Shown in pieces: positions 1 through 8,407 of a stretch of 64,000 nucleotides of DNA. The DNA is taken from positions 186,001 to 250,000 of the forward strand of contig NZ_FNAO01000002.1 in NCBI RefSeq assembly GCF_900101815.1. The letters run 5' to 3'. The stretch is from Pricia antarctica (GTDB taxonomy: Bacteria; Bacteroidota; Bacteroidia; Flavobacteriales; Flavobacteriaceae). The notes below the pieces were generated by a model. The model made no database searches. It was not told where the DNA came from and saw only the letters and a program-made list of their open reading frames with translations. Every line of letters begins with the position of its first letter. Position 1 is the stretch's first letter. The position numbers and the translations under genes were made by a program.

Positions 1-933
1 GAAGAAACGGTTTCGACGAATACAGGGGCCATCCCATCCGAAGAATATTCCCAAAAAATTCCCGAGACCGAAATGAGTTTCGACATGGTGCTATTGCCCG
101 AAGGAAGCTTTACCATGGGGAGTCCTGAATCGGAGACCGACCGCAAACCGGATGAAGGTCCGCAAAAGAAAGTTTCCGTTGATGCTTTTTATATGGGCAA
201 ATACGAACTGACCTGGGATGTTTTCGAACTCTTTTTTAAACAGAACAAAGAAATCTTTGTCAAGTTGGATAATGACAAGGTTATGAAAATCGATGCGATA
301 ACACGGCCTAGCCCTCCCTACGAAGATCCATCTTACGGCATGGGCAAAGACGGATTTCCGGCAGTCAGTATGTCAGCCTATTCAGCACTCGTCTTCTGCA
401 AATGGTTGAGCACGGTGACCGGAAAGTTCTATCGATTGCCCACCGAAGCGGAGTGGGAATACGCCGCCAAAGCCGGTACACAGACCGCTTACAGTTTCGG
501 CGACAATGTCGAAGATCTCGATGCGTACGCCGTATTCTATAAAAATTCGAACAACGCGTATCAAAAAGTGGGGACGAAAAAACCGAATCCGTGGGGTCTA
601 TATGATATGCACGGCAATGTAGCGGAATGGACGTTGGACGAATATAAGGAAGATGCCTACGCAAACACAGAAAACGAAAACCCATGGGTGACGCCGACGG
701 TCATCCATCCTAGGGTCATTCGGGGAGGGTCGTGGGACGATGATGCCGATAAATTGCGCTCAACGGCAAGAACGGCGTCCAGTCTGAAACAGCAAAAACG
801 AGATCCCCAAATTCCGAAGAGTTTTTGGTGGTTCACGGATTCGAACTATGTCGGGTTTCGATTGGTAAGTCCGAAAGAACAGCCCACGCCGGAAGAACAG
901 GCTAAGTTTTGGTCCACGGTTTTAGACGAGTAG
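1..933 (+). CDS. SUMF1/FGE-fold protein, 5' end cut by window edge
   Basis: The frame is open from base 1, so the gene starts upstream; the ATG at 73 is probably internal. The visible 310 residues carry the formylglycine-generating-enzyme (SUMF1) fold: FTMGSPESE near the start, RLPTEAEWEYAAKAGT in the middle, YDMHGNVAEW, then RVIRGGSWDD and a C-terminal YVGFRLV. Catalytic FGE carries a copper-binding Cys pair just after RGGS; here that stretch reads SWDDDADKLRSTAR with no cysteine. The fold is therefore clear, but sulfatase activation is unlikely. Such paralogues occur as secreted or lipid-anchored proteins of mostly unknown function in Bacteroidota. A signal peptide, if present, lies outside the window. 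It is followed 50 bases later by a YceI gene on the same strand. Confidence 0.9.
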   Translation, partial: EETVSTNTGAIPSEEYSQKIPETEMSFDMVLLPEGSFTMGSPESETDRKPDEGPQKKVSVDAFYMGKYELTWDVFELFFKQNKEIFVKLDNDKVMKIDAITRPSPPYEDPSYGMGKDGFPAVSMSAYSALVFCKWLSTVTGKFYRLPTEAEWEYAAKAGTQTAYSFGDNVEDLDAYAVFYKNSNNAYQKVGTKKPNPWGLYDMHGNVAEWTLDEYKEDAYANTENENPWVTPTVIHPRVIRGGSWDDDADKLRSTARTASSLKQQKRDPQIPKSFWWFTDSNYVGFRLVSPKEQPTPEEQAKFWSTVLDE

Positions 934-983
934 GGTCTGAGAAATTCGGACTGAACCATTTTTTTAAGTAAAACATTCCTAAA

Positions 984-1529
984 ATGAAAAACACACTTTT
1001 GACCCTTTTGTTGATGGGCTTGACCATATCAAGCTTTTCCCAAGAATCGTACACGCTTTCCGACGCCAGTACATTGACCATTGACGGCAGTTCTTCGTTG
1101 CACGACTGGACGGTCACCGCGAACACTATGGAAGGAACGGTAGCCGAAAATGGAGAAAGTATAACCGCTGTGGATTTTTCGGTGGCGGTTGCCGATATTT
1201 TGAGCGATAGGGCCGCTGCGATGGACAATAAAATGCACGACGCCCTGAAAAAGGAAGAACATCCGAAGGTGACATTTACCGTCAAGGACGTCAATGCGGC
1301 CATGGGCGAAAATCAGGAACTGAAAGGGAAGTTAACTATCGCAGGTGTTGAACAAGAGGTCAGCGTACCGACTTCGATCACACAGAAAGATGGGAAATTA
1401 CAGATTACCGGAGAAAGTAAAATAGCCTTGAAAGATTACAATATAAAACCACCCACAGCGATGTTCGGTTCTATCGTTGTCGGCGATGATGTGACCGTCA
1501 AGTTCGATTTGGTTTTCACGAAGTCATAG
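984..1529 (+). CDS. YceI-family periplasmic lipid-binding protein
   Basis: A 181-residue exported protein. Residues 1-19 form a Sec signal (MKNTLLTLLLMGLTISSFSQ), followed by a lipocalin-like YceI domain: an opening strand around SSLHDWTVTA, the typical MHDALKKEEHPKVTF segment, and a closing strand VKFDLVF. Known YceI proteins bind isoprenoid or polyprenoid lipids in the periplasm; the ligand here is not readable from sequence. Length fits the family. It may share a transcript with the SUMF1-like gene 50 bases upstream. No clear terminator follows in the 146 bases before the next gene. Confidence 0.9.
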   Translation: MKNTLLTLLLMGLTISSFSQESYTLSDASTLTIDGSSSLHDWTVTANTMEGTVAENGESITAVDFSVAVADILSDRAAAMDNKMHDALKKEEHPKVTFTVKDVNAAMGENQELKGKLTIAGVEQEVSVPTSITQKDGKLQITGESKIALKDYNIKPPTAMFGSIVVGDDVTVKFDLVFTKS

Positions 1530-1675
1530 ACAAAACCTTTTAGTAGGCAATCGTTTGTTTTGTGTAGATTCGGGTAAAAATCGCTAACGAATTGCAAAAA
1601 TAGTATTGGAGTTCTTTACCTAAAAATCCTTAACTTTAGCAGTCACTATTCAGTGAATTGCTATAAAAAGGATTG

Positions 1676-4033
1676 ATGAAATACAAAATTGGCATAATCG
1701 TAGTGCTGTCCCTGCTGATCGGTCTGCTCTATACCTACAAAAAAGGGGTCTTCGATTCCGGGGACGACGAATACGCAAAGCTGAAACTGCCCGAGACGGT
1801 CAACTACAATTTCCATATCAAGCCCATACTTTCCGATAACTGCTATACCTGCCACGGGCCGGACGCCAACAAGCGCAAAGCCGGCCTGCGGCTCGACCTG
1901 GAGACGTCGGCCTTCGCGGAGCTTCCCGAAAGTCCCGGTAAATTTCCCATCGTACCCAAGAACCTCCGTGAAAGTACGCTCTACCAACATATCATATCGG
2001 AGGACGGCGACGCGCTGATGCCGCCGCCCGATTCCAAACTGGCGCTGAACCCCTACGAGAAGCGACTGATCAAGAAGTGGATCGAACAGGGAGCGCATTT
2101 CGAAAAGCACTGGGCCTTCCTCACACCGGTAAAGGCCGAGGTCCCCAAGTTCGAAACTTCCGATCCTAGTCATAAGGATTGGGGCGAGAACGAGATAGAC
2201 GGCTTTATCCTTAAAAAATTGGGGGACAACGACCTACATCCCTCGGAAAGGGCATCCGACGCGACCCTGATCCGCAGGATAAGCCTCGACCTGACCGGAT
2301 TGCCGCCAACGCCCGAACAGGGGAAGGCCCTTATGGACGACGGTTCGGAATCGAACATGGCCAAGATCATCGACGGGTTTTTGGCCTCCCCCGCCTACGG
2401 GGAACGCATGACCCAATCCTGGCTCGATGTGGCGCGCTATGCCGATTCCCACGGCTATCAGGACGACAGTTACCGTACCATGTGGCCCTGGCGCGATTGG
2501 GTGATCCATGCCTTCAACGAGAACCTGCCCTATGACAGGTTCCTGACCTGGCAATTGGCGGGCGACCTGTTGCCCGGTGCGACCAGGGAGCAGATCTTGG
2601 CCACCGGTTTCAACCGGAACCACCCGATCACACAGGAGGGCGGCGTGATACAGGAGGAATACCGTACCAATTACGTACTGGACCGCACCAACACCTTGGG
2701 GAAGGGCATTTTGGGCATTACCCTGGAATGTGCCCGCTGCCACGACCATAAATACGACGCCATCACGCAAAGGAACTATTTCGAGATGTTCGCGTTCTTC
2801 GACCAGGTCGACGAGAAGGGACTGCAGATGGATGCCGTTCAGGCAAAAAATAAGAAATTCTTCGCCGATCCGCCCTTTATGACCATTTCGGAAGAGGAAA
2901 CCGAGGGCGTCCTGTCGTTCGTGAACCTTGAGAAGGGGGAAAAGATCAACGTGATGGTGATGAACGATTCCGCTCCGAGAACCACACGTATCCTGAACAG
3001 GGGCGAATACGACCAGCCTACCGATTCGGTACGCCCCGGTACCCCGCCCACGATTTTCGCCTTTTCCGACAAACTGCCGAAAAACCGATTGGGACTCGCG
3101 CAATGGCTGACCGATACCGAAAACCCCCTTACCGCTAGGGTCTACGTGAACCGGCTCTGGGCGATGCTGTTCGGCAGGGGCATCGTGGAGACCTCCGAGG
3201 ATTTCGGGGTGCAGGGCAGCCTTCCGACCCATCCCGAACTGCTCGATTGGCTGGCGGTGGACTTTATGGAGCACGGTTGGGACATCAAGTACCTGCTCAA
3301 AAAGATTATGCTCTCGGCGACCTACCAGCAGCGGTCCCAGATGCGGCCCGAGCTGGAAAGGGCCGATCCGGAAAATAAGCTTTTGGCACGGTCACCCCGT
3401 TTTAGGATGAGCGGCGAGATGATCCGGGACTATATACTGACCACCAGCGGCCTGCTCAACACGGAGGTCGGCGGGCCCAGCGTAAAGCCCTACCAGCCCG
3501 CCGGACTATGGGAGGAGACCAACGCGGGTGCGGACCGTGGCATATTGACCCGATATGTGCCCGACAGCGGCGACGACCTCTACCGCCGATCGCTGTATAC
3601 CTTCTGGAAACGTACGCTGCCTCCCCCGAACATGACCATTTTCGACGCGCCTACACGGGATTTCTCCGAGGTGCGACGCCAAAAGACGAACACCCCCCTG
3701 CAGGCCCTGGTGCTCCAGAACGACGTACAGGTATTGGAGGCCGCCCGGGTCCTGGCACAGGGCATGCTGGAAAAGGAACCCGACAGTCCCGATCTGGTAA
3801 GGGACGTATTCCGCCGCATCTTGATCCGTACGCCCGGGGAAAAGGAACTGTTGGCCCTGGACGCCTACTACCACGATGCCGTGGCCCTTTATAAAAAGGA
3901 CGGCGCCGATGCCGAAAAACTGGTCGCGGTAGGGGAGTACGGACAGCGCGGCACCGACCCGGCAAAGACCGCCGCGCTCATGCTGACGGCGCAGATCATT
4001 TACAATTTGGACGAGACGATAACCAAGGAGTAA
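1676..4033 (+). CDS. PSCyt1-DUF1549-DUF1553 (planctomycete-type cytochrome) protein
   Basis: A TTG at 1673 is directly followed by ATG at 1676, which is the likelier start (785 residues). Residues 3-22 are hydrophobic (signal or membrane anchor). A PSCyt1 domain with a c-type heme site, CYTCHGPDANK, lies near residue 56 and ends in a LNPYEKRLIKKWIEQGA motif. Then follow DUF1549/PSCyt2 (about 160-370, with ECARCHDHKYD, a second CxxCH) and DUF1553/PSD1 (about 460-760, with NRLWAMLFGRGIVETSEDFG and RQKTNTPLQALVLQND). The family is always found beside DUF1501 proteins, as here, and its biochemical role is unknown; two heme sites suggest electron transfer outside the cytoplasm. Base composition is much richer in G+C than that of the flanking genes. 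Confidence 0.93.
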   Translation: MKYKIGIIVVLSLLIGLLYTYKKGVFDSGDDEYAKLKLPETVNYNFHIKPILSDNCYTCHGPDANKRKAGLRLDLETSAFAELPESPGKFPIVPKNLRESTLYQHIISEDGDALMPPPDSKLALNPYEKRLIKKWIEQGAHFEKHWAFLTPVKAEVPKFETSDPSHKDWGENEIDGFILKKLGDNDLHPSERASDATLIRRISLDLTGLPPTPEQGKALMDDGSESNMAKIIDGFLASPAYGERMTQSWLDVARYADSHGYQDDSYRTMWPWRDWVIHAFNENLPYDRFLTWQLAGDLLPGATREQILATGFNRNHPITQEGGVIQEEYRTNYVLDRTNTLGKGILGITLECARCHDHKYDAITQRNYFEMFAFFDQVDEKGLQMDAVQAKNKKFFADPPFMTISEEETEGVLSFVNLEKGEKINVMVMNDSAPRTTRILNRGEYDQPTDSVRPGTPPTIFAFSDKLPKNRLGLAQWLTDTENPLTARVYVNRLWAMLFGRGIVETSEDFGVQGSLPTHPELLDWLAVDFMEHGWDIKYLLKKIMLSATYQQRSQMRPELERADPENKLLARSPRFRMSGEMIRDYILTTSGLLNTEVGGPSVKPYQPAGLWEETNAGADRGILTRYVPDSGDDLYRRSLYTFWKRTLPPPNMTIFDAPTRDFSEVRRQKTNTPLQALVLQNDVQVLEAARVLAQGMLEKEPDSPDLVRDVFRRILIRTPGEKELLALDAYYHDAVALYKKDGADAEKLVAVGEYGQRGTDPAKTAALMLTAQIIYNLDETITKE

Positions 4034-4262
4034 TGTCAGAAAATAGCGAAGAACTGCCTGCCGCGCCTGTGCGCATAACCTTTACGAAAGCAGGATACGG
4101 GTCTTAAATTTGATCTGGATCGTAATTGTTGCTTTTCCTTGCCTTGAATACCAAGGATGAAAGAGGGTAGGCAATCAAAAAATAGCTGTATTCGGGGTAG
4201 TTGCCGACCTATTGGGATATCGTTATTAAGTAGGTATATTATCAGTAAAAAATGGCACTGTT

Positions 4263-5732
4263 ATGGAAGAAGAAAACAAGAAAACATCCGACGAAAACCC
4301 CCTAAAGGTCAACCGCCGCCATTTCTTCTCGCAATTGAGCGTAGGGATCGGCTCGTTGGCCCTTGGCTCACTGTTGATCCCCGATCTGTTCAAGGGGGCG
4401 GGTGCCGTGGAAACGGCCGCCCGGCCTTTGGGCATTCCCCATTTTGCGCCCAAGGCCAAACGGATCATCTACCTGTTCCAGGCGGGCGCGCCCTCGCAGT
4501 TCGAGACCTTCGATTACAAGCCGACCCTTCGCAAGCGCATGGGCGAAGACCTGCCGGAATCGATCCGCAACGGGCAACGGCTGACGGGTATGACCGCCGG
4601 CCAGGACAAGTTCCCCCTGATGCCGCCGGCCGTTGATTTTAAACAATACGGTCAGAGCGGTACCTATATCAGCGATTACTTTCCGCATATCGCCAAGATC
4701 GCAGACGATATTACCGTCGTTCGCAGCATGCACACCGAGGCCATCAATCACGATCCCGCCATTACCTTTTTCCAGACCGGGAGCCAGCAGGGCGGCAGGC
4801 CCAGTATGGGTTCCTGGATGAGCTATGGGCTGGGCAGCGAGAACAAGAACCTGCCCTCTTTTGTCGTGCTGACCTCAAGGGGCAAGGGCAACAGCCAGGG
4901 CCTGTACTCCAAACTATGGTCCAGCGGGTTCCTGGACTCCAAGCACCAGGGCGTGCTGCTGCGTTCGGGCAAGGACCCGGTGCTGTACCTCAACGATCCC
5001 GACGGCCTTTCCCGCTCCGACAAACGGCATCTGCTCGACGAGGTCTCGGCGCTCAACAAGATGCACCATGTGGAGACCGGCGACGACGAGATCGAATCGC
5101 GTATCGCACAATATGAGATGGCCTACCGTATGCAGATGTCCGTTCCCGACGTGATGGACATTTCCAAGGAACCGGAATCGATCATCAAGCTCTATGGCGA
5201 GGACTGCCAGGTGCCCGGCACCTACGCGGCCAATGCCCTACAGGCGCGAAGGCTTGCCGAGAACGGGGTACGGTTCATACAGCTCTACCATCAGGGGTGG
5301 GACCAGCACGGCAACCTGCCCCACGAAATGGCTGGGCAGGCCAAGGACGTCGACCAGGCCTCCGCCGCCCTGGTCATGGACCTCAAACAGCGCGGTATGC
5401 TCGACGATACCCTGGTCGTCTGGGGCGGCGAGTTCGGCCGTACGAACTACTGCCAGGGCAATTTCGACCCCAAGAACTATGGCCGCGACCATCACCCCCG
5501 CGCCTTCAGCATCTGGATGGCCGGCGGCGGCATCAAGCCCGGTCTCAATTATGGCCAGACCGATGAGTTCGGCTATAACGTGGTCGAGAACCCTGTACAT
5601 ATCAACGATTTCCACGCCACCCTGATGTATGCCATGGGCCTTGACCACGAGCAGCTGACCTATAAATATCAGGGGCGGCGTTTCCGTCTTACCGATGTGG
5701 CGGGGAACGTTGTGAAAGACCTTTTGGCTTGA
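4263..5732 (+). CDS. DUF1501-family protein (alkaline-phosphatase/sulfatase fold)
   Basis: 489 residues. The N-terminus has a Tat-like signal, NRRHFFSQLSVGIGSLALG, at about 18-36. The rest is DUF1501: IIYLFQAGAPSQFETFDYKP, GSWMSYGLGSENKNLPSFVVL, WDQHGNLPHEM and VVWGGEFGRTNYCQG. DUF1501 belongs to the alkaline phosphatase/sulfatase superfamily, but there is no C-x-[PA]-S-R sulfatase signature, so it should not be called a sulfatase. It follows the PSCyt1/DUF1553 gene by 229 bases, the standard pairing of these families, and probably works with it in the periplasm on an unknown substrate. G+C is extreme for the window: bases 4921-4980 hold 42 G/C of 60. Confidence 0.92.
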   Translation: MEEENKKTSDENPLKVNRRHFFSQLSVGIGSLALGSLLIPDLFKGAGAVETAARPLGIPHFAPKAKRIIYLFQAGAPSQFETFDYKPTLRKRMGEDLPESIRNGQRLTGMTAGQDKFPLMPPAVDFKQYGQSGTYISDYFPHIAKIADDITVVRSMHTEAINHDPAITFFQTGSQQGGRPSMGSWMSYGLGSENKNLPSFVVLTSRGKGNSQGLYSKLWSSGFLDSKHQGVLLRSGKDPVLYLNDPDGLSRSDKRHLLDEVSALNKMHHVETGDDEIESRIAQYEMAYRMQMSVPDVMDISKEPESIIKLYGEDCQVPGTYAANALQARRLAENGVRFIQLYHQGWDQHGNLPHEMAGQAKDVDQASAALVMDLKQRGMLDDTLVVWGGEFGRTNYCQGNFDPKNYGRDHHPRAFSIWMAGGGIKPGLNYGQTDEFGYNVVENPVHINDFHATLMYAMGLDHEQLTYKYQGRRFRLTDVAGNVVKDLLA

Positions 5733-6078
5733 AAGAAGAAGTGAGTAAATAGTATGGAGTACAAAGTAGGGTATGGCTAGGGTAAAACAAGGCGATTTTG
5801 GCTCAATCGAATAGTTGAAAAATAGGTGGCGAACGATACTAACTGATAGAAAATGTACTACCTCGATGCAAGCATATGAGGTATCCCGCGAAGGGTCGGG
5901 GTCAAAAAAATCCCTCCCAATCCCGAAATTTCGGGACGTGACAAAAAAAGGAAAAACGATTCCAGCATCGGGGAATTATTCCCTATTAGATTACATACTT
6001 TGAGCTGACAAATGACATGAATACTGAATATCACATAACCTGTTCAATACGAACTACTCAATACTCAGTACTAACCAA
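5733..6078. other. Intergenic region with a 16-bp palindrome
   Basis: 346 bases between the DUF1501 gene and the DUF2231/cytochrome/LRR gene. Composition is visibly lower in G+C than the flanking gene. A short open frame at 5815-6003 has no family resemblance, and its codons run through the palindrome at 5921-5936, so I do not call it. No RNA gene is seen. Confidence 0.6.
5921..5936. repeat. Perfect 16-bp palindrome TCCCGAAATTTCGGGA
   Basis: The sequence is its own reverse complement over 16 bases. It sits alone in an intergenic region, without a T-run, so it is not a standard terminator. It could be an operator half-site pair or a dispersed intergenic repeat; nothing in the window decides between these. 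Confidence 0.5.
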
Positions 6079-7518
6079 ATGACCGATACCCTTAAAAACC
6101 GCTGGGCCGACTACACCGTTCTGGGCCTGTCCGTTTTCCTGATGTTTTGCCTCCTCTTCGAGTCCTACATCGAACTTCCGAATATGGTATCCTGGTTGGG
6201 ACGATGGCATCCGCTGGTACTCCATTTTCCCATCGTTTTGTTGTTGATCGCCATTTTTTTGGGACTGACGGGCAAAGCGGTACCCCGACCGTTGCTCGTC
6301 GTTGCGGTACTGTCCACCCTGATAACGGCCATTCTAGGATTTTTTCTGGGGATGGACGTCCCGATCAAGGGCGATCTACTGTTCTGGCACCAATGGCTGG
6401 GCGGCGGAACCGCCCTGATCGCCGCACTTTGGTACGGGCTGGATGCGATAGGTCTTGAAAAAACGGTGTACATTAGGGCATTACAGATTGTTTTGATAGG
6501 ATTGATAGGTTTCACGGGCCACTACGGCGGGATGGTCACCCATGGCGAGGAATTTCTGGCGTTCCCGACGGAAGAACCGGAGCATAAAATCCCTGAAAAT
6601 CCCATGGTCTATAAGGATGTCGTTTTCCGGATTCTGGACGATAAGTGCGTGTCCTGCCACAATCCCAACAAGCAAAAGGGCGAACTGGTAATGACGAGTT
6701 TTGACAGGCTGCTCCAGGGCGGTGAGAACGGACCTATCCTGGAAGCCGGAAAGCCGGGGGAAAGCGAGATGATCAAAAGGGTGCACCTGCCGATGGACGA
6801 CGAGGACCATATGCCCCCGGAAGGTAAAGATCCCCTACAGGAAAACGAGATCGCCATCCTGGAACAATGGATCGCCCTCGGCGCCTCCGATACGGTGCGT
6901 CTGGACCAGCTGCCGCGATCGGAACCTTTGGTAGGGCTGATACAGGAACTGATGGTGCCCGAGGCTTCCGAAAGATGGGCCAAGATCCCCAAGGTGGCCG
7001 ACAGTACGCTGCAGAACCTGGGGTCCGATTATTTGACCGTTTCTCGCGTCGCCAGCAATACGGAAGCGTTGAACGTCGTTATTTTTCCCCCGCCGGAATA
7101 CCGCCCCAAGACGATTACCGATCTTAAGCGCATCGCCAACAATATCGTGGCCCTCGACCTGAGCAGGCTCCCCATAGGTATGGCCGAGATCGACGTGATT
7201 GCCACCTTTGCCAATCTGGAGAACCTGGAACTGGACAAGACCCCGGTCACCGATGCGGGGGTCGAAAAATTGGCATCCCTCGAAAAATTGGAACTACTAA
7301 AGATCTTCGATACCAAGATTACGGACAAAAGTATATCCACCTTCAAAAAATTGCCCAACCTGAAAAGTCTGTATCTTTATAAGACCGGAGTATCCGAAAA
7401 CGCTGTGGCATCCCTCAAAAAAGAAAGACCGGACCTTCTGATCAACGACGGTATCGATAAAGAGATGCAAGCTTTTTTTGTGGCGACAGATTCGGTAATC
7501 AGTAACAGTAATCCATAA
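6079..7518 (+). CDS. DUF2231 membrane / PSCyt1 cytochrome / leucine-rich-repeat protein
   Basis: 479 residues in three parts. Residues about 10-155 hold several membrane helices of the DUF2231 type (HPLVLHFPIVLLLIA). A PSCyt1 cytochrome domain spans about 175-275, with the heme site CVSCHNPNKQKGEL and the distal MPPEGKDPL motif. The C-terminal 150 residues are leucine-rich repeats (FANLENLELDKTPVTDAGVEKLASLEKL, shown here in outline only: repeats of about 23 residues). The architecture is typical of the membrane partner of DUF1553/DUF1501 sets, which lie just upstream. Likely a membrane-anchored, heme-carrying scaffold. The stop is 9 bases before the next ATG, suggesting co-transcription with the SDR. 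Confidence 0.9.
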   Translation: MTDTLKNRWADYTVLGLSVFLMFCLLFESYIELPNMVSWLGRWHPLVLHFPIVLLLIAIFLGLTGKAVPRPLLVVAVLSTLITAILGFFLGMDVPIKGDLLFWHQWLGGGTALIAALWYGLDAIGLEKTVYIRALQIVLIGLIGFTGHYGGMVTHGEEFLAFPTEEPEHKIPENPMVYKDVVFRILDDKCVSCHNPNKQKGELVMTSFDRLLQGGENGPILEAGKPGESEMIKRVHLPMDDEDHMPPEGKDPLQENEIAILEQWIALGASDTVRLDQLPRSEPLVGLIQELMVPEASERWAKIPKVADSTLQNLGSDYLTVSRVASNTEALNVVIFPPPEYRPKTITDLKRIANNIVALDLSRLPIGMAEIDVIATFANLENLELDKTPVTDAGVEKLASLEKLELLKIFDTKITDKSISTFKKLPNLKSLYLYKTGVSENAVASLKKERPDLLINDGIDKEMQAFFVATDSVISNSNP

Positions 7519-7527
7519 TTCATTCAA

Positions 7528-8304
7528 ATGAAATTCAACCTAAAACAAAAAACGGCGATAGTAACTGGAGGTGGTAGCGGTATCGGCCAGGCCATTTCAA
7601 AGACCTTGGCCGCGCAAGGTGCCCACGTACATATTTTGGAATTAAAAGCGGAATCGGCCCAGCAAACCGTCCAAGAAATTGAATCTGCTGGAGGTAAGGC
7701 CTACGTCCATGCCTGTGATGTATCATCGCATAATCAGGTCAAGCAGACGATACAAGAAATCGGCGTCAAAAATGCCATCGATATCTTGATCAACAACGCG
7801 GGTATTGCGCATATTGGGAATGCCGAAAATACCCAGCCGGCCGATATGGACAGAATTTACGGGGTTAATATCAAAGGGGTCTACAACTGCATTTATGCCG
7901 TACTTCCGATAATGAAAAAAAAGGGAGGGGTAATTTTGAACATGGCTTCTGTTGCAGCAACGGTCGGTATTAACGACCGTTTCGCCTATTCCATGTCAAA
8001 AGGGGCGGCCTTGAGTATGATGTACTCGGTGGCTAAGGATTATTTGGCCCATAACATTCGGTGCAACAGTATTTCACCGGCACGGATCCATACCCCGTTT
8101 GTAGATGGATATCTTCAGAAAAACTTTCCCGACAATCGCGAGGAAAAGCTAGAAGAGCTTTCAAAGACCCAACCCATAGGCAGAATGGGCAAGCCGCAAG
8201 AAGTTGCGGACTTGGCCCTGTATCTCTGTTCGGATGAAGCCTCGTTCATCACGGGGACCGATTTTCCAATTGACGGCGGGTTTATCCGCTTGAATGGGGA
8301 TTAA
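7528..8304 (+). CDS. SDR-family NAD(P)-dependent oxidoreductase
   Basis: 258 residues, classical short-chain dehydrogenase length. The nucleotide-binding motif TGGGSGIG is at about 13-20, NNAG near residue 90, the catalytic Ser in ASVAATVG and the YxxxK pair in YSMSK; the C-terminus ends in the usual FITGTDFPIDGGF. No signal peptide, so it is cytoplasmic. The sequence resembles sugar or sugar-acid dehydrogenases of the fucose/fuconate type, but the substrate cannot be fixed by eye. It begins 9 bases after the LRR-cytochrome gene. G+C is ordinary (27 of 60 in 7621-7680), unlike the GC-rich genes on both sides. Confidence 0.9.
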   Translation: MKFNLKQKTAIVTGGGSGIGQAISKTLAAQGAHVHILELKAESAQQTVQEIESAGGKAYVHACDVSSHNQVKQTIQEIGVKNAIDILINNAGIAHIGNAENTQPADMDRIYGVNIKGVYNCIYAVLPIMKKKGGVILNMASVAATVGINDRFAYSMSKGAALSMMYSVAKDYLAHNIRCNSISPARIHTPFVDGYLQKNFPDNREEKLEELSKTQPIGRMGKPQEVADLALYLCSDEASFITGTDFPIDGGFIRLNGD

Positions 8305-8407
8305 GGGTACCGAAATTGTAACATCTTTGCGCTCTAACGGATCATGAAAGAAATTTTATTCCTATTTTAATGGCATAAAGTAATACTTCACCATAAATTT
8401 AATCAAT

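Noticed and set aside
2234-3274. Long minus-strand open frame (346 codons) inside the DUF1553 gene
   Set aside because: High G+C of the real gene leaves few stops on the other strand; no domain, no start context, and the plus-strand product is unmistakable.
4033-4107. 24-codon frame starting with TAATG overlap after the DUF1553 gene
   Set aside because: Too short, no resemblance to anything; probably the effect of a chance ATG.
4263-5732. DUF1501 protein as a true sulfatase
   Set aside because: No C-x-[PA]-S-R or serine equivalent; only the superfamily fold is shared.
5815-6003. 62-codon frame between the DUF1501 and DUF2231 genes
   Set aside because: Reads through a 16-bp palindrome and has no start context or homology that I can see.
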